64,000 nt of DNA from Nemertoderma westbladi (lineage: Eukaryota; Xenacoelomorpha; Nemertodermatida; Nemertodermatidae): the NCBI GenBank assembly GCA_032718475.1, contig JAUCBJ010002260.1, forward strand, positions 22,496-86,495, read 5' to 3'. The notes beneath the pieces were generated by a model. It was given only the letters and a program-made list of their open reading frames with translations. It was not told the DNA's origin and did no database searches. A program made the translations under genes and the position numbers. Below, in pieces: positions 1 to 9,233 of this stretch (positions within the stretch are counted from its first letter, which is position 1; the number at the start of each line of letters is the position of its first letter).

Positions 1-492
1 GAACCGTGGGTAATTAAATAATGTACTGTAGGAATTTATATTGTCGTATATTATTGTGAATATTTGGTGTATATTGGTGTGGGGAAGCCCAACTTATTCT
101 CAATCAAGATTCAATGAGATTCGATCAAGGTTCAATTGTAGGAAAGTTACATTAAAAGATTATATCCAACCAATGCAACGTTTTCTCAATCACAATCTTG
201 CATTTAAGAAAGTACTCCTTCTCCACTCCCTATATCCGGTGACTGGCCGGAATCCCGTGGTCTGAAAATTCCACCTCCAGCATCGGCGTTTTTCCCCCAT
301 GGTGTCGGGAATAACGGCAACAGCGCAAACATAATCAAAAGCTAATTTACTCAAGTAACCCTTTTCTTAGTAAACACACCCAATGTTCACGTATAATTTA
401 AGATAATTTTATATACAGTAGATAAAAATAATATTAATAAATTTAATAGTTTTGATTGCAATTAATACATTAATTTTGATTCGATATTTACC
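1..492. other. Intergenic sequence upstream of the Ly6-like gene
   Basis: No gene is recognisable here. The last 120 bases before the ATG at 493 are strongly AT-rich (for example tttatatacagtag near 409 and taatattaataaattt near 430) and could hold a promoter, but no box can be assigned with confidence. Confidence 0.4.
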
Positions 493-1032
493 ATGTCTAA
501 GTTTCTACTGATGTCTCTATTATCTCTGTTTCTCGTGTTCATCTTCTCCTCTGGGGGCGATGCTATTAAGTGCGGGACGGGCATCGAGGTTGACAGCATA
601 GAAGATGGGGATGACGACATCCTTGACGACAGAATCGACGATCTGGATATCGATGAAGACAGTGACGATGTCGAGGGCTGCAACCAATGTATGAAGTTCG
701 TTGCGACTTACACGCTGGGGGCTGAGAAGTTGGAATACATATCGCGTAGTTGCGACAAGAAGCCGTTGGCTGCTTGCGGTGTCGTCGCCGATTGCGCCGA
801 CGCTGTCGCTAATACCGTCAAGTACGGGCCAATCGACCATGAAGTAGAGCTCGTGGTTCCCCGTCTAACCGAGGTCAACAAAGCTCTAGTGACCGGTGCC
901 AGAGCTGCCGTCACCTGTGTCGTTCACTGTTGCCATGGCGACGACTACAAATGCAACCTAGCAACGTCCGTAACTATGGTATCTGTATACGCAGTAGTAG
1001 TAGCTCTATTTGCGGCCTATCATTTGGTTTAG
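493..1032 (+). CDS. Secreted Ly6/three-finger-like protein, probably GPI-anchored
   Basis: The 179-aa ORF begins with a hydrophobic signal peptide (residues 1-24, LLMSLLSLFLVFIF core). An unusual acidic stretch rich in Asp follows (about 30-58), then a cysteine-rich domain (about 60-155) and a hydrophobic C-terminus (about 160-179). The cysteine domain ends with CCHGDDYKCN, which matches the CC-x-x-D-x-CN signature of Ly6/uPAR three-finger proteins; the hydrophobic tail after it is typical of a GPI-anchor signal. The ATG lies in a good context (ttaccATG). Seen: the layout and cysteines. Known: the Ly6 family consists of small secreted or membrane-anchored proteins. Inferred: the GPI anchor. 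The acidic insert between signal and cysteine domain is atypical. No intron is needed, though Ly6 genes normally have introns, so this could be a retrocopy or one exon of a longer gene. It is the only plausible host gene in the window. Confidence 0.6.
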   Translation: MSKFLLMSLLSLFLVFIFSSGGDAIKCGTGIEVDSIEDGDDDILDDRIDDLDIDEDSDDVEGCNQCMKFVATYTLGAEKLEYISRSCDKKPLAACGVVADCADAVANTVKYGPIDHEVELVVPRLTEVNKALVTGARAAVTCVVHCCHGDDYKCNLATSVTMVSVYAVVVALFAAYHLV

Positions 1033-1180
1033 GGACAAAATAGATTAAAAAAACATTAAAAACAAACATTGGTATACGCATTGGTATGGTATTGGGGGAT
1101 ACGCATTGGTATGGTATTGGTATACGCAGTAGTAGTAGCTCTATTTGCGGCCTATCATTTGGTTTAGGGACAAAATAGAT
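985..1180 (+). repeat. Duplication of the 3' end of the Ly6-like gene
   Basis: A 61-base segment at 985-1045, covering the last codons, stop and start of the 3'UTR, is repeated almost exactly at 1120-1180. The bases between contain two copies of a short unit (tacgcattggtatggtattg, about 1074-1118). This looks like local slippage or tandem duplication after the gene formed. Confidence 0.8.
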
Positions 1181-1586
1181 AAAAAAACAAACATTGTGTT
1201 CTTCTTAATTGTTTAATTGTTGCTACGAAAGCTATTCAACCACTCAAATTTTACTAATTTAGTAAATGACTAAATTGTTTTATAACATTTTTATGATATT
1301 AATTAATTGTTTCATTTTCACTGTTTTTGTTTGTTTATAATTGTTGAACAAAAATAAAAAAAAACAGAAATGCTATTGTCTTGTTATTCTCAAAATGTAT
1401 CACTTTAGCATAGCTAAATGCAACAAGATCTCAATAAAACCTAAAAGATCCCCCTCTTTCACATTCAAGCACTGCACTAATTAATTACATTATTTATCGA
1501 TAATATGTAATTCCCATTCAATCAGTCATTTTATCCATGTAAGTAAGTAGTGTACAAATTTAGACTCCCCAATATCACAAAATGTC
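1181..1586. other. 3' flank of the Ly6-like gene, AT-rich
   Basis: AATAAA-type polyadenylation signals occur near 1353 (aaaaataaaaaa) and 1434 (caataaaacc). No coding potential is visible. Confidence 0.4.
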
Positions 1587-1704
1587 TCACAAACTCGTGG
1601 GGTATTACAAGGTGATTCATTGAGTCCCCTACTATTTAGTTTATTCGTATGGGACATTAGAGGTAGAAGAAGAAGGTCCCCCGACGAACTCCTCCCTATG
1701 CTTC
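1587..1704 (+). pseudogene. Non-LTR retrotransposon reverse transcriptase fragment
   Basis: One reading frame gives GVLQGDSLSPLLFSLF, the conserved RT palm block (QG-D/x-S-LSP-LF) of LINE reverse transcriptases. Nothing recognisable as RT continues on either side, so this is a roughly 120-bp relic. It differs from the 30-39 kb LINE of this window, which has GVLQGDTLAPFLF at the same block. Confidence 0.7.
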
Positions 1705-2496
1705 TCTATGGGCATTCCAGCCGGAGGGCTATTGAAATTCACTAAATTTCGCTACTCTACGACGACCATCTGCTACCCACCTCATCCGCATCGCATCAAC
1801 CAATGATCGATATTCAACTACGCGTAGCCAAGCCACATGCTGTCGCGGTTGCAGTTACTCATCGTTTTGCTTCACCACGATGTATCCTATAATCTTTCCG
1901 GTCGTTGCTCCCTCCCTCCCTCACATACTACGCTATGTGCTACGCCGTACAGCGCTATCTATCTATTATATTGAACTTTTTCGGGGTTGTTATTGATTGC
2001 CAACTCAATGATCTCCTGCTACTCGACCGCCAGTGTGTCATATGGGACTTGAAATTCGGTTACACGTAGACATGTTGCGTTGCGATGCGGATGCGTTTCC
2101 CCGGTTACTCATCCTAACCCTATCCTATCCCTCCATCTGTCACACACAATCGTCCAACACGCTGTGTACTGCGAGCTATCTAGTATACTGTACGTTTTTT
2201 ATTACGATTATTGATTACACAACTCAATGATTCTTATTTCATTCACCACCCTCTCAATCAATTAATTGTACACGTATTTCCACCAACCAACCAATCAACT
2301 GCATTTAGGATATTTTCTTATTCGCTGTTTAAGTCCGCTGTATATGCCACATATTTGTTGCTTACGTGTTCTGTTCAGAAGTTATATATATAACAAAATG
2401 TTTTTATTAAAATTTATCACTTGTAATTTTCATGGTAATAAATTAACCTATTCGAGTTCTAAAAAATGAATATTCACGTTTCAATTCGTAATAATT
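1705..2496. other. Unannotated sequence
   Basis: Short open frames exist, but none shows a domain or credible composition. The sequence has near-repeated phrases (gattgccaactcaatgat / gattacacaactcaatgat around 2000 and 2210), which suggests an old duplicated repeat. Confidence 0.4.
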
Positions 2497-2571
2497 TGCA
2501 TATACCGATGAAGGACACGTAACTCGATTTACCCGATTTTTTCGTTTTTGTGTCTTTCATTGGTATATGCA
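2497..2571. repeat. 75-bp inverted repeat (hairpin) upstream of the Polinton-1 genes
   Basis: The left arm at 2497-2518 (tgcatataccgatgaaggac...) is the reverse complement of the right arm at 2550-2571 with two mismatches in 22. The loop is 31 bases. It lies about 95 bp upstream of the ATG at 2665. It could be a relic of an element end or an unrelated MITE-like repeat. Confidence 0.7.
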
Positions 2572-2664
2572 TATTCATTTTTACAACTTAAACTGGGTCA
2601 ATTTATTACAGTGATACAGTTTAAAATTTATCATTTGTAATATTTTTCGTATTTATTTATTAGT

Positions 2665-3447
2665 ATGGCTTTAATGCAAAAAACCGGAGCAACAAATAGC
2701 TGGAAATTTACTTACAATAAATATACTTGCACTGTCGTTCACAGCAAGTATTTTATTGTCAATTCTCAGGATGACAATGAAACAATCTGTTTTTCTCATC
2801 AGGATACCCGCTATTTGCTGGACATTCTAGAAACAACAAACAATCAACATCAATCCAGACCACCAATTATACCAGGTAGGATATATCCCACTCTTCATTT
2901 TGCGCGAGGAAATTTGAATATTTCTATCAACCCCACATTGGGTGATGTTTACGTTCAGAAACATGGCAAATGTAAACTTCTAAACAAAGCTTTTACCGAA
3001 GTTCTAATTCAATACAGAGGGAAATTATTGCAATTTCTCTCTCCACCGCTAGAGATTATTAGCGATCAATTCTACATTGAATTATCAAATCCAGAGTTTA
3101 TTGGATTTGTAACAGCTTTTAAAGGAACCAACTATGTCGGCTTATGGAAAATCACCCTCAGATACACTGATAGTCTAGGTTTTAGCTATTATACAGGTTT
3201 TAATGTGTCAAATCAGGAACTAACCACTTTGTTGAATAAGTGGGATATACAAATCAACGAAACAAGCAAGCATCTTTTTGATGATTTTAAAAATATCATT
3301 CAACTATCAGACCGCCTCAAAATGATTAAATCCGATAAAAAAATTATTATTACCAACACTGATAATCCTACAGAAGTGGGAGCAGCCGGAAATTCTATTG
3401 AATTGCATTACTTGAATGATAAAGCCCATATTAGTTTTCTCAAATAA
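2665..3447 (+). CDS. Polinton-1 protein related to the 570-aa protein of Polinton-2
   Basis: This 260-aa protein has no function I recognise with confidence. Its C-terminal half (about 125-245) matches the C-terminal part of the 570-aa protein at 16847: both have a YVG(L/I)W block followed by a G-F-x-(F/Y) strand and G(F/L)N(V/I), then an (E/K)II(I/F)TNT block near the end. The pattern F-K-x3-YVGLW...GFNV loosely resembles the single-strand DNA-binding fold of PC4/Sub1 coactivators, and the N-terminal half may hold a second, weaker copy. That is only a pattern impression. The frame stops with TAA at 3445-3447, and an in-frame ATG follows three bases later at 3451. Either two ORFs are packed virus-style, or one 334-aa ORF has acquired a stop. 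Base composition (AT-rich) fits the rest of Polinton-1. Confidence 0.6.
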   Translation: MALMQKTGATNSWKFTYNKYTCTVVHSKYFIVNSQDDNETICFSHQDTRYLLDILETTNNQHQSRPPIIPGRIYPTLHFARGNLNISINPTLGDVYVQKHGKCKLLNKAFTEVLIQYRGKLLQFLSPPLEIISDQFYIELSNPEFIGFVTAFKGTNYVGLWKITLRYTDSLGFSYYTGFNVSNQELTTLLNKWDIQINETSKHLFDDFKNIIQLSDRLKMIKSDKKIIITNTDNPTEVGAAGNSIELHYLNDKAHISFLK

Positions 3448-3450
3448 GCA

Positions 3451-3570
3451 ATGGATGGTGTTTCTCTTACTGAGGCTAATGTGGATGGTTTTGTCATTTT
3501 GGATAAACCTAAAGCATTCGTTGAGATTCCATCACCAAAACCAGATGTTGAAGAGAATTGCGCTCAACCG
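3451..3570 (+). pseudogene. 5' part of a small Polinton-1 ORF, cut by the Gypsy element
   Basis: Forty codons starting MDGVSLTEANVDGF run to the Gypsy target site at 3566-3570. The same frame resumes exactly after the second TSD copy at 8944 and ends at 9042. Without the 5.4-kb insertion the protein would be 72 aa, acidic at first and Lys/Arg-rich at the end. It is in frame with the 260-aa ORF upstream, separated only by TAA GCA. Function unknown. Confidence 0.75.
3566..3570 (+). repeat. Target-site duplication of the Gypsy element (left copy, AACCG)
   Basis: AACCG directly precedes the 5' LTR, and the identical AACCG follows the 3' LTR at 8939-8943. Confidence 0.95.
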
Positions 3571-3824
3571 TGATGTGATTTCATATATTCAACATTTACT
3601 TGTACTTATATCTTATATCTAGTTAGGTCGTCCCTGATATTGTAACTGTCAATCATATACAATACCGGTACTCCAGTATTGTACTTGTGTCGTACTTCAG
3701 TAGTTGTCATATCTGCATGTCAATACATTCTGCTTGTGTCTTTCTTATCATACTACAGTGTTGTATAATCCAGCCTAATATATAGAACCTGCATACCTAA
3801 ACTGCATTTTCATATATCATAACA
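3571..3824 (+). repeat. 5' LTR of the Gypsy element
   Basis: It begins tgatgtgatttc and ends atcataaca. Its copy at 8685-8938 has the same length and is nearly identical. Internal promoter motifs were not resolved beyond AT-rich stretches such as cctaatatataga near 3773. Confidence 0.95.
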
Positions 3825-3840
3825 TGGCGCTAGTGTGTAT
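3825..3840 (+). promoter_or_regulatory. Primer-binding site of the Gypsy element
   Basis: The base after the LTR starts TGGCGCTAGTGTGT. A PBS beginning TGG (complement of the tRNA CCA end) directly at the LTR border is the rule for Gypsy elements. The matching tRNA was not identified. Confidence 0.7.
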
Positions 3841-3915
3841 TTCTGGATTACTGTAGTCAGTTAACCAGCAAACATTCAATTTTGTAATTGCTGAATTAAC
3901 ACTACAAATGCTGAA

Positions 3916-6900
3916 ATGGCTGAATATAACACGCCACCAAGCCAGCGTATTCAGTTGACACTCGACTCTGCAGATATAAACGGGTTAGTTACTGGCCAAT
4001 CCCCTCCGTTTTTCGGCTTTAGTGAAGCCACTACACCTTCGCACGATGCCATTGGATTTGGCCCGTTGGTTGACCTCAATGGTCCCCCCACGACACCGGT
4101 ACCTGTACCTAGACCGGATTATAAACCGGCCCCCATCGACATTGCTGGATTAGTGCAAGGTTTCGCTGACGTTTTGGCTACGCAGCAAAACCAACTCGAG
4201 GATCAACGTCGGAAGGATGAAACATTCCGCCGAACCGAGGAATTACGATTACGCAGGGAAGATTTTGCGTATTTCGAACAGGCTAGGCAGCGGGACAACG
4301 AACGACTGCAAGAGTTCCTGTCAACCGCACTGCGTCAACCGCAGGGTGACGCTCCAAGCGATCCAGATCCTGGTATACATCGACGAAACCTCACTCATCA
4401 ACCATCCCGATCATCCAGCAACAACTTGGCCCGTTCTTCACTGGCCAAAGTCCCACCCCCCCTTTCTAACGAAGCCTCGATGGCGGATTTTGCACGGTGG
4501 CGCCGTTTATGGGATGGATTCGTCGTTATACAACGACTAGATCAAGTTGAACGCGAAGAACAAAAGGCCGCCCTCAACCAGGCACTGAGCCCAGAGCTTC
4601 AGGACCTGTTACATCACGGTTTAAATATTTCGAGTTCAGGTGACGATGTTGATGTAGATGACATTCTATCTGCAATTGAATCTTACCTTCGCCAAAAACG
4701 CAATATCGCATTGGACCGAATTGCCTTTGATGAGCGCAAACAGACTGCTGGAGAATCCTTCGACAGCTTTTATGTTGACCTACAGCGTTTGGGGAAAGAT
4801 GCTGATTTATGCTCTCATTGCTTCGATGATCGATTGGTCGATCGCATCATAACAGGTGGCGGCGACCCTGAAATCCGTCGGCGGTTATTGGCTAAACGCC
4901 CCCGCCCCTCACTACAGGATACTGTAGATTTCTGTCGCGCTGAGGAAGCAGCTCAACGCAATGAATCGAGCCTTTCCACATCAAAGATTCTTAATATTTC
5001 CGCCAAATCATCACATAAGGGTCAACAGCGAAGTTTCTCCCAATACCGGCCCCAACATAGATCCAAATCAAGGGATAAAGTCAAAGACAGGACGCCGGTA
5101 CCTCAGTCCCAACCATGCCCATATTGCGGAAAACAGAAGCACAAACAAGGTCAGTATTGCCCAGCTAGCAATTCAACATGTAGATTTTGTAAAGTAAAGG
5201 GCCACTGGGACACAGTGTGTTTCAAGAAAAAAGGAACACATAAATCGAAAATGAATTCAAATCACAGTATTTCTAATGTCGAATCCGATGAAAAGTTACA
5301 AACTGGCACTATAAAACTCTCTATTAGTTCTGTGGACCTTACAAATAATAAAAATACCCCAATGGTATTTGTCCACCTCCAGACAAGCAATCGTATGACC
5401 TCTGTCGGATTCTATGCCACTCCAGACACTGGTGCTGCAGTGACACTGTTTCCCCAAACCAATCTGAAGGATTTGTCTTTATCTGAATCTGAGTTACAGT
5501 CTACATCTGTAAAATTATCTAATGCAGATGGTGGGGATATCGACTGTATTGGAACATTTTTATGTAAAATAACCCTTGGTAACCGCCACTCAACAGTGCG
5601 GGCTTATGTTTGTAATTCAGCCAAACATATTCTCCTGGACTGGACTGTTTGTCAAGAACTAGGAATTATCTCAGCAGACTTTCCCTCTCAGGAGTCAACC
5701 TTGTATGTCTCTCATATCCCAGAACTTAATTCATTGAAAGGTTTACCTAACACTCCCACAGATTCCGAGACTAATGCAATCAAAGAATCCATTATGAAAG
5801 AATATTCCGATGTTTTTTCCACTGAGGGAGCCTTGAAACCAATGAATGGGGAGCCTATGCAGATTCATCTCAAAGATGATGCACAACCTTTCGCCATTTC
5901 GACTGCCCGACCTGTTAGTCTGGCCATCAGAGATCGAGTCAAAGCAGAGATTAATCGCATGGTCGAACAAGGTATCATTGCTCCAATTGGAGATGTTGTC
6001 ACACAGTGGTGTCACCCACTTGTTGCTGTTATACACCAAAGTGGTAAACTAAGAATATGTACTGACTTCACTAAGTTAAATAAATACTGCATCCGACCTT
6101 ATCATCCAATGGTCACACCAAAGGCTGCCATAGATGGTATCTCTTCTGGAGATAAATATTTTTCCACGGTTGACGCAGTTAAAGGTTATTGGCAGATAGA
6201 GTTAGCTGAAGAATGCCAGCATCTCACTACCTTCATATGCTCAGAAGGCAGATTCAAATATCTACGAGCCCCCATGGGACTCTCATCCACGGGAGATGAA
6301 TACAACCACCGTGGTGACTTGGCGTTTTCTGGATTGTCCAATTATGAGAAAGTAGTGGATGACATCCTCATCCACACAACAGACTTCCATGAACATGTCA
6401 ACTCAGTCCTTCAAGTTCTGCAGCGTTGTCGGCAGAATGGAATTACCTTAAATCCGACCAAATTTCAATTTGCCAGGTCTGAAGTTAAGTTTGTAGGCTA
6501 CAAAGTTGGTCGTGACGGAATTAAAGCCGATCCAAGTAAACTCTCTGCTATTCGTGAATTTCCTGAACCACATGGTATCCGCGATCTCAGATCCTTCTTC
6601 GGTATCGTAAATCAATTGGGGATGTTTTCACGAGACATAAGTGCTGCAGCTGAACCCCTTCGCCCTCTTTTAAAGAAGTCTAACCAATTTTCATGGAATT
6701 CCAATCATGCAGAAGCATTTACAAAGGTCAAGGAGGCTCTGTGCACTCCAGCTGTGCTCCAGCCATTTGACCCCAACCTTCCAACTGTCCTGCAAACTGA
6801 CGCCTCCCGAACCAAGGGACTTGGGTTTGCTCTCTTACAGAGACACTGTAATGGATTGCATCTCGTTCAGTGTGGATCTAGATTCATTTCAGATACGGAA

Positions 6901-8592
6901 TCGCGATATGCGATGGTTGAATTGGAAATGTTGGCCATCGTGTATGCCGTACAGAAATGTCGGTTATACCTACTGGGAATAAACTTCAATTTACTCACAG
7001 ATCACAAACCATTGATACCAATATTGAACGATAAATCATTATCATCAATTGACAACCCACGATTGCTTAGAATGAAGGAGAAACTTATACCTTACACATT
7101 TGTTACCGAATGGCAGAGTGGAGCTAACCATCATATTCCTGATGCATTATCTCGCGCCCCTGTTCAAGGGCCCAGTGAGGAAGACAAATTAGCTGAAGAT
7201 GAACTACAACATCTTATCTGTGCTCATATATTCGCAATAGGGCAACAGATTGATGAGGATGAAGACCCACCAGGAATGACCTCACTCACGGATCCAATAT
7301 TAACTAAACTCCGCAACTCAGCTGCCAGTGATTCAGACTATTGCGAGCTGGTACAATCTATAGAACGCGGTTTCCCTGAAAAGAAAGATGCACCAGCATA
7401 CCTCCTTCCTTATTACAGCTTAACTGACAATCTATCAACAGATAACGGTCTAGCCCTCTTTGATTCCCGAATTATTATTCCAAAATGTCAAAGAAAGGAA
7501 GTATTAAGACGCCTGCATGCATCTCATCAGGGTACTGAGCGTACCAAACGGCGTGCTCGGCTTACAGTATATTGGCCCGGTCTGTCCGCAGACATCATTA
7601 ATGTAGTTGGCATGTGTCAACCATGCCAAGAACGGCGGGCATCCTTACCAGCCGAGCCGCTTCTTAGGGACCCACCCCCTTCTCGACCTTTTGAACAAAC
7701 TGCTGCCGATATAGGTCACCATGGTGGGAAAGCATATCTCATATATGTAGACCGTTATTCAGGTTGGCCAGAGGTAGCAGAATTTTTGCATGAACCGGAC
7801 TCCGCTAAAGTTGTTAATGTTTTAAAGCGTTTTTTTACTGCCACAGGCATTCCTGTTAAATTTAGGTCAGATGGAGGACCCCAATTTACATCATCAACAT
7901 TCAAAGCCTTTGCCAGCAATTGGGAATTTGACCATGTGCAATCCATGCCTCATTTCCCATCCAGCAATGGTCTGGCCGAATCAGCTGTAAAATCCATGAA
8001 ACACCTGATTGCCACCACAGGTGGTGACATTCATAGTGATAACTTCCGTCTTGGATTACTAGAATTTCGCAATACTCCGCGTACTTCCGGATACTCACCA
8101 GCACAATTAATTTTCGGCCGCCCTTTACGTTCCATTGTGCCTTGTCATATATCAGCCTTTGCCTCTAAATGGCTTGATGACACTCATGAATCACAGTCCG
8201 AATCTACAAACACCGCTACAAAGAACGAATTACGCCGACCTTTGACACCCTTAACCATTGGCCAAAGTGTATGGTTTCAAAATCATTCTACAAAACGATG
8301 GTCACAACATGGTACAGTAATAGAAAGACAAGGAAGAAACTACCTTGTGAAACTGTTGTCTGGTAGATCACTGTGGCGCAACCGCCGTCATATACGCGCC
8401 CGTATCGATCCTACCAATCAAGATTCTGGAGGGAAGGTGCCCAATGATGATTCTCGTACACTGAATCCTCCGTCCACCCCACGAGTTAAATTTCATGACA
8501 ACCTCACCGAGCATGAATATGACAGTAACTCGCCACCTACTCGCCAAAGTTCCCGATTAAGGAAAGCTCCAAACTATTTCGGATTTAATTAG
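3916..8592 (+). CDS. Gypsy Gag-Pol polyprotein (1558 aa)
   Basis: A single uninterrupted ORF. Gag occupies roughly residues 1-440 with a charged helical segment near 75-140 and a zinc-knuckle-like Cys/His region at about 400-440 (CPYCGK...CRFCKVKGHW). The aspartic protease motif DTGAA is near 504. The reverse transcriptase has VDDILIH near 814; the usual Y/F-x-DD position reads V-V-DD. RNase H has QTDAS near 961. The integrase has an HHCC zinc domain (H...H...CQPC, about 1198-1237) and D, D, E residues in AADIGHHGG, RSDGGPQF and GLAESAVKS (about 1265, 1317, 1353). There is no frame change between Gag and Pol and no chromodomain or env. The order PR-RT-RH-IN is that of Metaviridae. With all catalytic blocks readable and near-identical LTRs this copy may be active; the V-V-DD variant is the only oddity seen. 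Confidence 0.95.
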   Translation: MAEYNTPPSQRIQLTLDSADINGLVTGQSPPFFGFSEATTPSHDAIGFGPLVDLNGPPTTPVPVPRPDYKPAPIDIAGLVQGFADVLATQQNQLEDQRRKDETFRRTEELRLRREDFAYFEQARQRDNERLQEFLSTALRQPQGDAPSDPDPGIHRRNLTHQPSRSSSNNLARSSLAKVPPPLSNEASMADFARWRRLWDGFVVIQRLDQVEREEQKAALNQALSPELQDLLHHGLNISSSGDDVDVDDILSAIESYLRQKRNIALDRIAFDERKQTAGESFDSFYVDLQRLGKDADLCSHCFDDRLVDRIITGGGDPEIRRRLLAKRPRPSLQDTVDFCRAEEAAQRNESSLSTSKILNISAKSSHKGQQRSFSQYRPQHRSKSRDKVKDRTPVPQSQPCPYCGKQKHKQGQYCPASNSTCRFCKVKGHWDTVCFKKKGTHKSKMNSNHSISNVESDEKLQTGTIKLSISSVDLTNNKNTPMVFVHLQTSNRMTSVGFYATPDTGAAVTLFPQTNLKDLSLSESELQSTSVKLSNADGGDIDCIGTFLCKITLGNRHSTVRAYVCNSAKHILLDWTVCQELGIISADFPSQESTLYVSHIPELNSLKGLPNTPTDSETNAIKESIMKEYSDVFSTEGALKPMNGEPMQIHLKDDAQPFAISTARPVSLAIRDRVKAEINRMVEQGIIAPIGDVVTQWCHPLVAVIHQSGKLRICTDFTKLNKYCIRPYHPMVTPKAAIDGISSGDKYFSTVDAVKGYWQIELAEECQHLTTFICSEGRFKYLRAPMGLSSTGDEYNHRGDLAFSGLSNYEKVVDDILIHTTDFHEHVNSVLQVLQRCRQNGITLNPTKFQFARSEVKFVGYKVGRDGIKADPSKLSAIREFPEPHGIRDLRSFFGIVNQLGMFSRDISAAAEPLRPLLKKSNQFSWNSNHAEAFTKVKEALCTPAVLQPFDPNLPTVLQTDASRTKGLGFALLQRHCNGLHLVQCGSRFISDTESRYAMVELEMLAIVYAVQKCRLYLLGINFNLLTDHKPLIPILNDKSLSSIDNPRLLRMKEKLIPYTFVTEWQSGANHHIPDALSRAPVQGPSEEDKLAEDELQHLICAHIFAIGQQIDEDEDPPGMTSLTDPILTKLRNSAASDSDYCELVQSIERGFPEKKDAPAYLLPYYSLTDNLSTDNGLALFDSRIIIPKCQRKEVLRRLHASHQGTERTKRRARLTVYWPGLSADIINVVGMCQPCQERRASLPAEPLLRDPPPSRPFEQTAADIGHHGGKAYLIYVDRYSGWPEVAEFLHEPDSAKVVNVLKRFFTATGIPVKFRSDGGPQFTSSTFKAFASNWEFDHVQSMPHFPSSNGLAESAVKSMKHLIATTGGDIHSDNFRLGLLEFRNTPRTSGYSPAQLIFGRPLRSIVPCHISAFASKWLDDTHESQSESTNTATKNELRRPLTPLTIGQSVWFQNHSTKRWSQHGTVIERQGRNYLVKLLSGRSLWRNRRHIRARIDPTNQDSGGKVPNDDSRTLNPPSTPRVKFHDNLTEHEYDSNSPPTRQSSRLRKAPNYFGFN

Positions 8593-8670
8593 CAGCTTTA
8601 CGATTCCAAACCGAAAGTAAATAACTGGAACAATGAACTGAAGGTAATTAACTGAAAAGAATCATTTCAT

Positions 8671-8684
8671 CTCGATAGGGGAGT
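8671..8684 (+). promoter_or_regulatory. Polypurine tract of the Gypsy element
   Basis: ataggggag lies immediately before the 3' LTR (ctcgataggggagt), in the normal position for priming plus-strand DNA. Confidence 0.7.
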
Positions 8685-8938
8685 TGATGTGATTTCATAT
8701 ATTAAACATTTACTTGTACTTATATCTTATATCTAGTTAGGTCGTCCCTGATATTGTAACTGTCAATCATATACAATACCGGTACTCCAGTATTGTACTT
8801 GTGTCGTACTTCAGTAGTTGTCATATCTGCATGTCAATACATTCTGCTTGTGTCTTTCTTATCATACTACAGTGTTGTATAATCCAGCCTAATATATAGA
8901 ACCTGCATACCTAAACTGCATTTTCATATATCATAACA
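8685..8938 (+). repeat. 3' LTR of the Gypsy element
   Basis: 254 bp, one visible substitution relative to the 5' LTR, followed by TSD AACCG at 8939-8943. Confidence 0.95.
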
Positions 8939-8943
8939 AACCG

Positions 8944-9042
8944 CAACATGTCTTTCCTGAAATATTACCACGGAAGCCGAGATCGTCAAGTAAATTAACC
9001 AACGCAACAGCTGCAAAGAAACAGAAAGTTGTTGTTACCTAA
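8944..9042 (+). pseudogene. 3' part of the small Polinton-1 ORF cut by the Gypsy element
   Basis: It continues the frame interrupted at 3570 (QHVFPEILPRKPRSSSK..., Lys-rich end, TAA at 9040-9042). The 33 codons stayed open, which agrees with a recent interruption. Confidence 0.75.
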
Positions 9043-9126
9043 TTTCCAGTAGATGAGGCCAATAATTTTACTTTGAAACCTGATTGGTGATTGGTGATTG
9101 ATTTAAAATTATTTCACTCGGTAGCA

Positions 9127-9132
9127 TATAAA
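9127..9132 (+). promoter_or_regulatory. Possible TATA box for the Polinton-1 polymerase
   Basis: TATAAA (in gcatataaatg) lies about 100 bp before the ATG at 9234. A short ATT microsatellite (about 9188-9216) lies between. Position only; no other support. Confidence 0.35.
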
Positions 9133-9233
9133 TGTTTAGATACAGTCAATAAATAACATTTCATTTTATTTTAATCTTTGGTGATATTTTATTATTATTA
9201 TTATTATTATTATTTATCTAAACAAACTTCAAC

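Larger units (their letters stand above)
3571..8938 (+). mobile_element. Ty3/Gypsy LTR retrotransposon, full length
   Basis: This 5,368-bp element has 254-bp LTRs (3571-3824 and 8685-8938) of TG...CA type, a 5-bp TSD, a primer-binding site, one long Gag-Pol ORF and a polypurine tract. I find only one difference between the two LTRs (c/a at offset 20), so the insertion is recent and the element looks potentially intact. It lies within a Polinton-1 ORF and is therefore younger than Polinton-1. No env gene is present. Confidence 0.95.

Noticed and set aside
1120-1140. AGTAGTAG near the Ly6-like gene as a Polinton tip
   Set aside because: It is part of the duplicated coding end (valine codons) and has no TIR partner.
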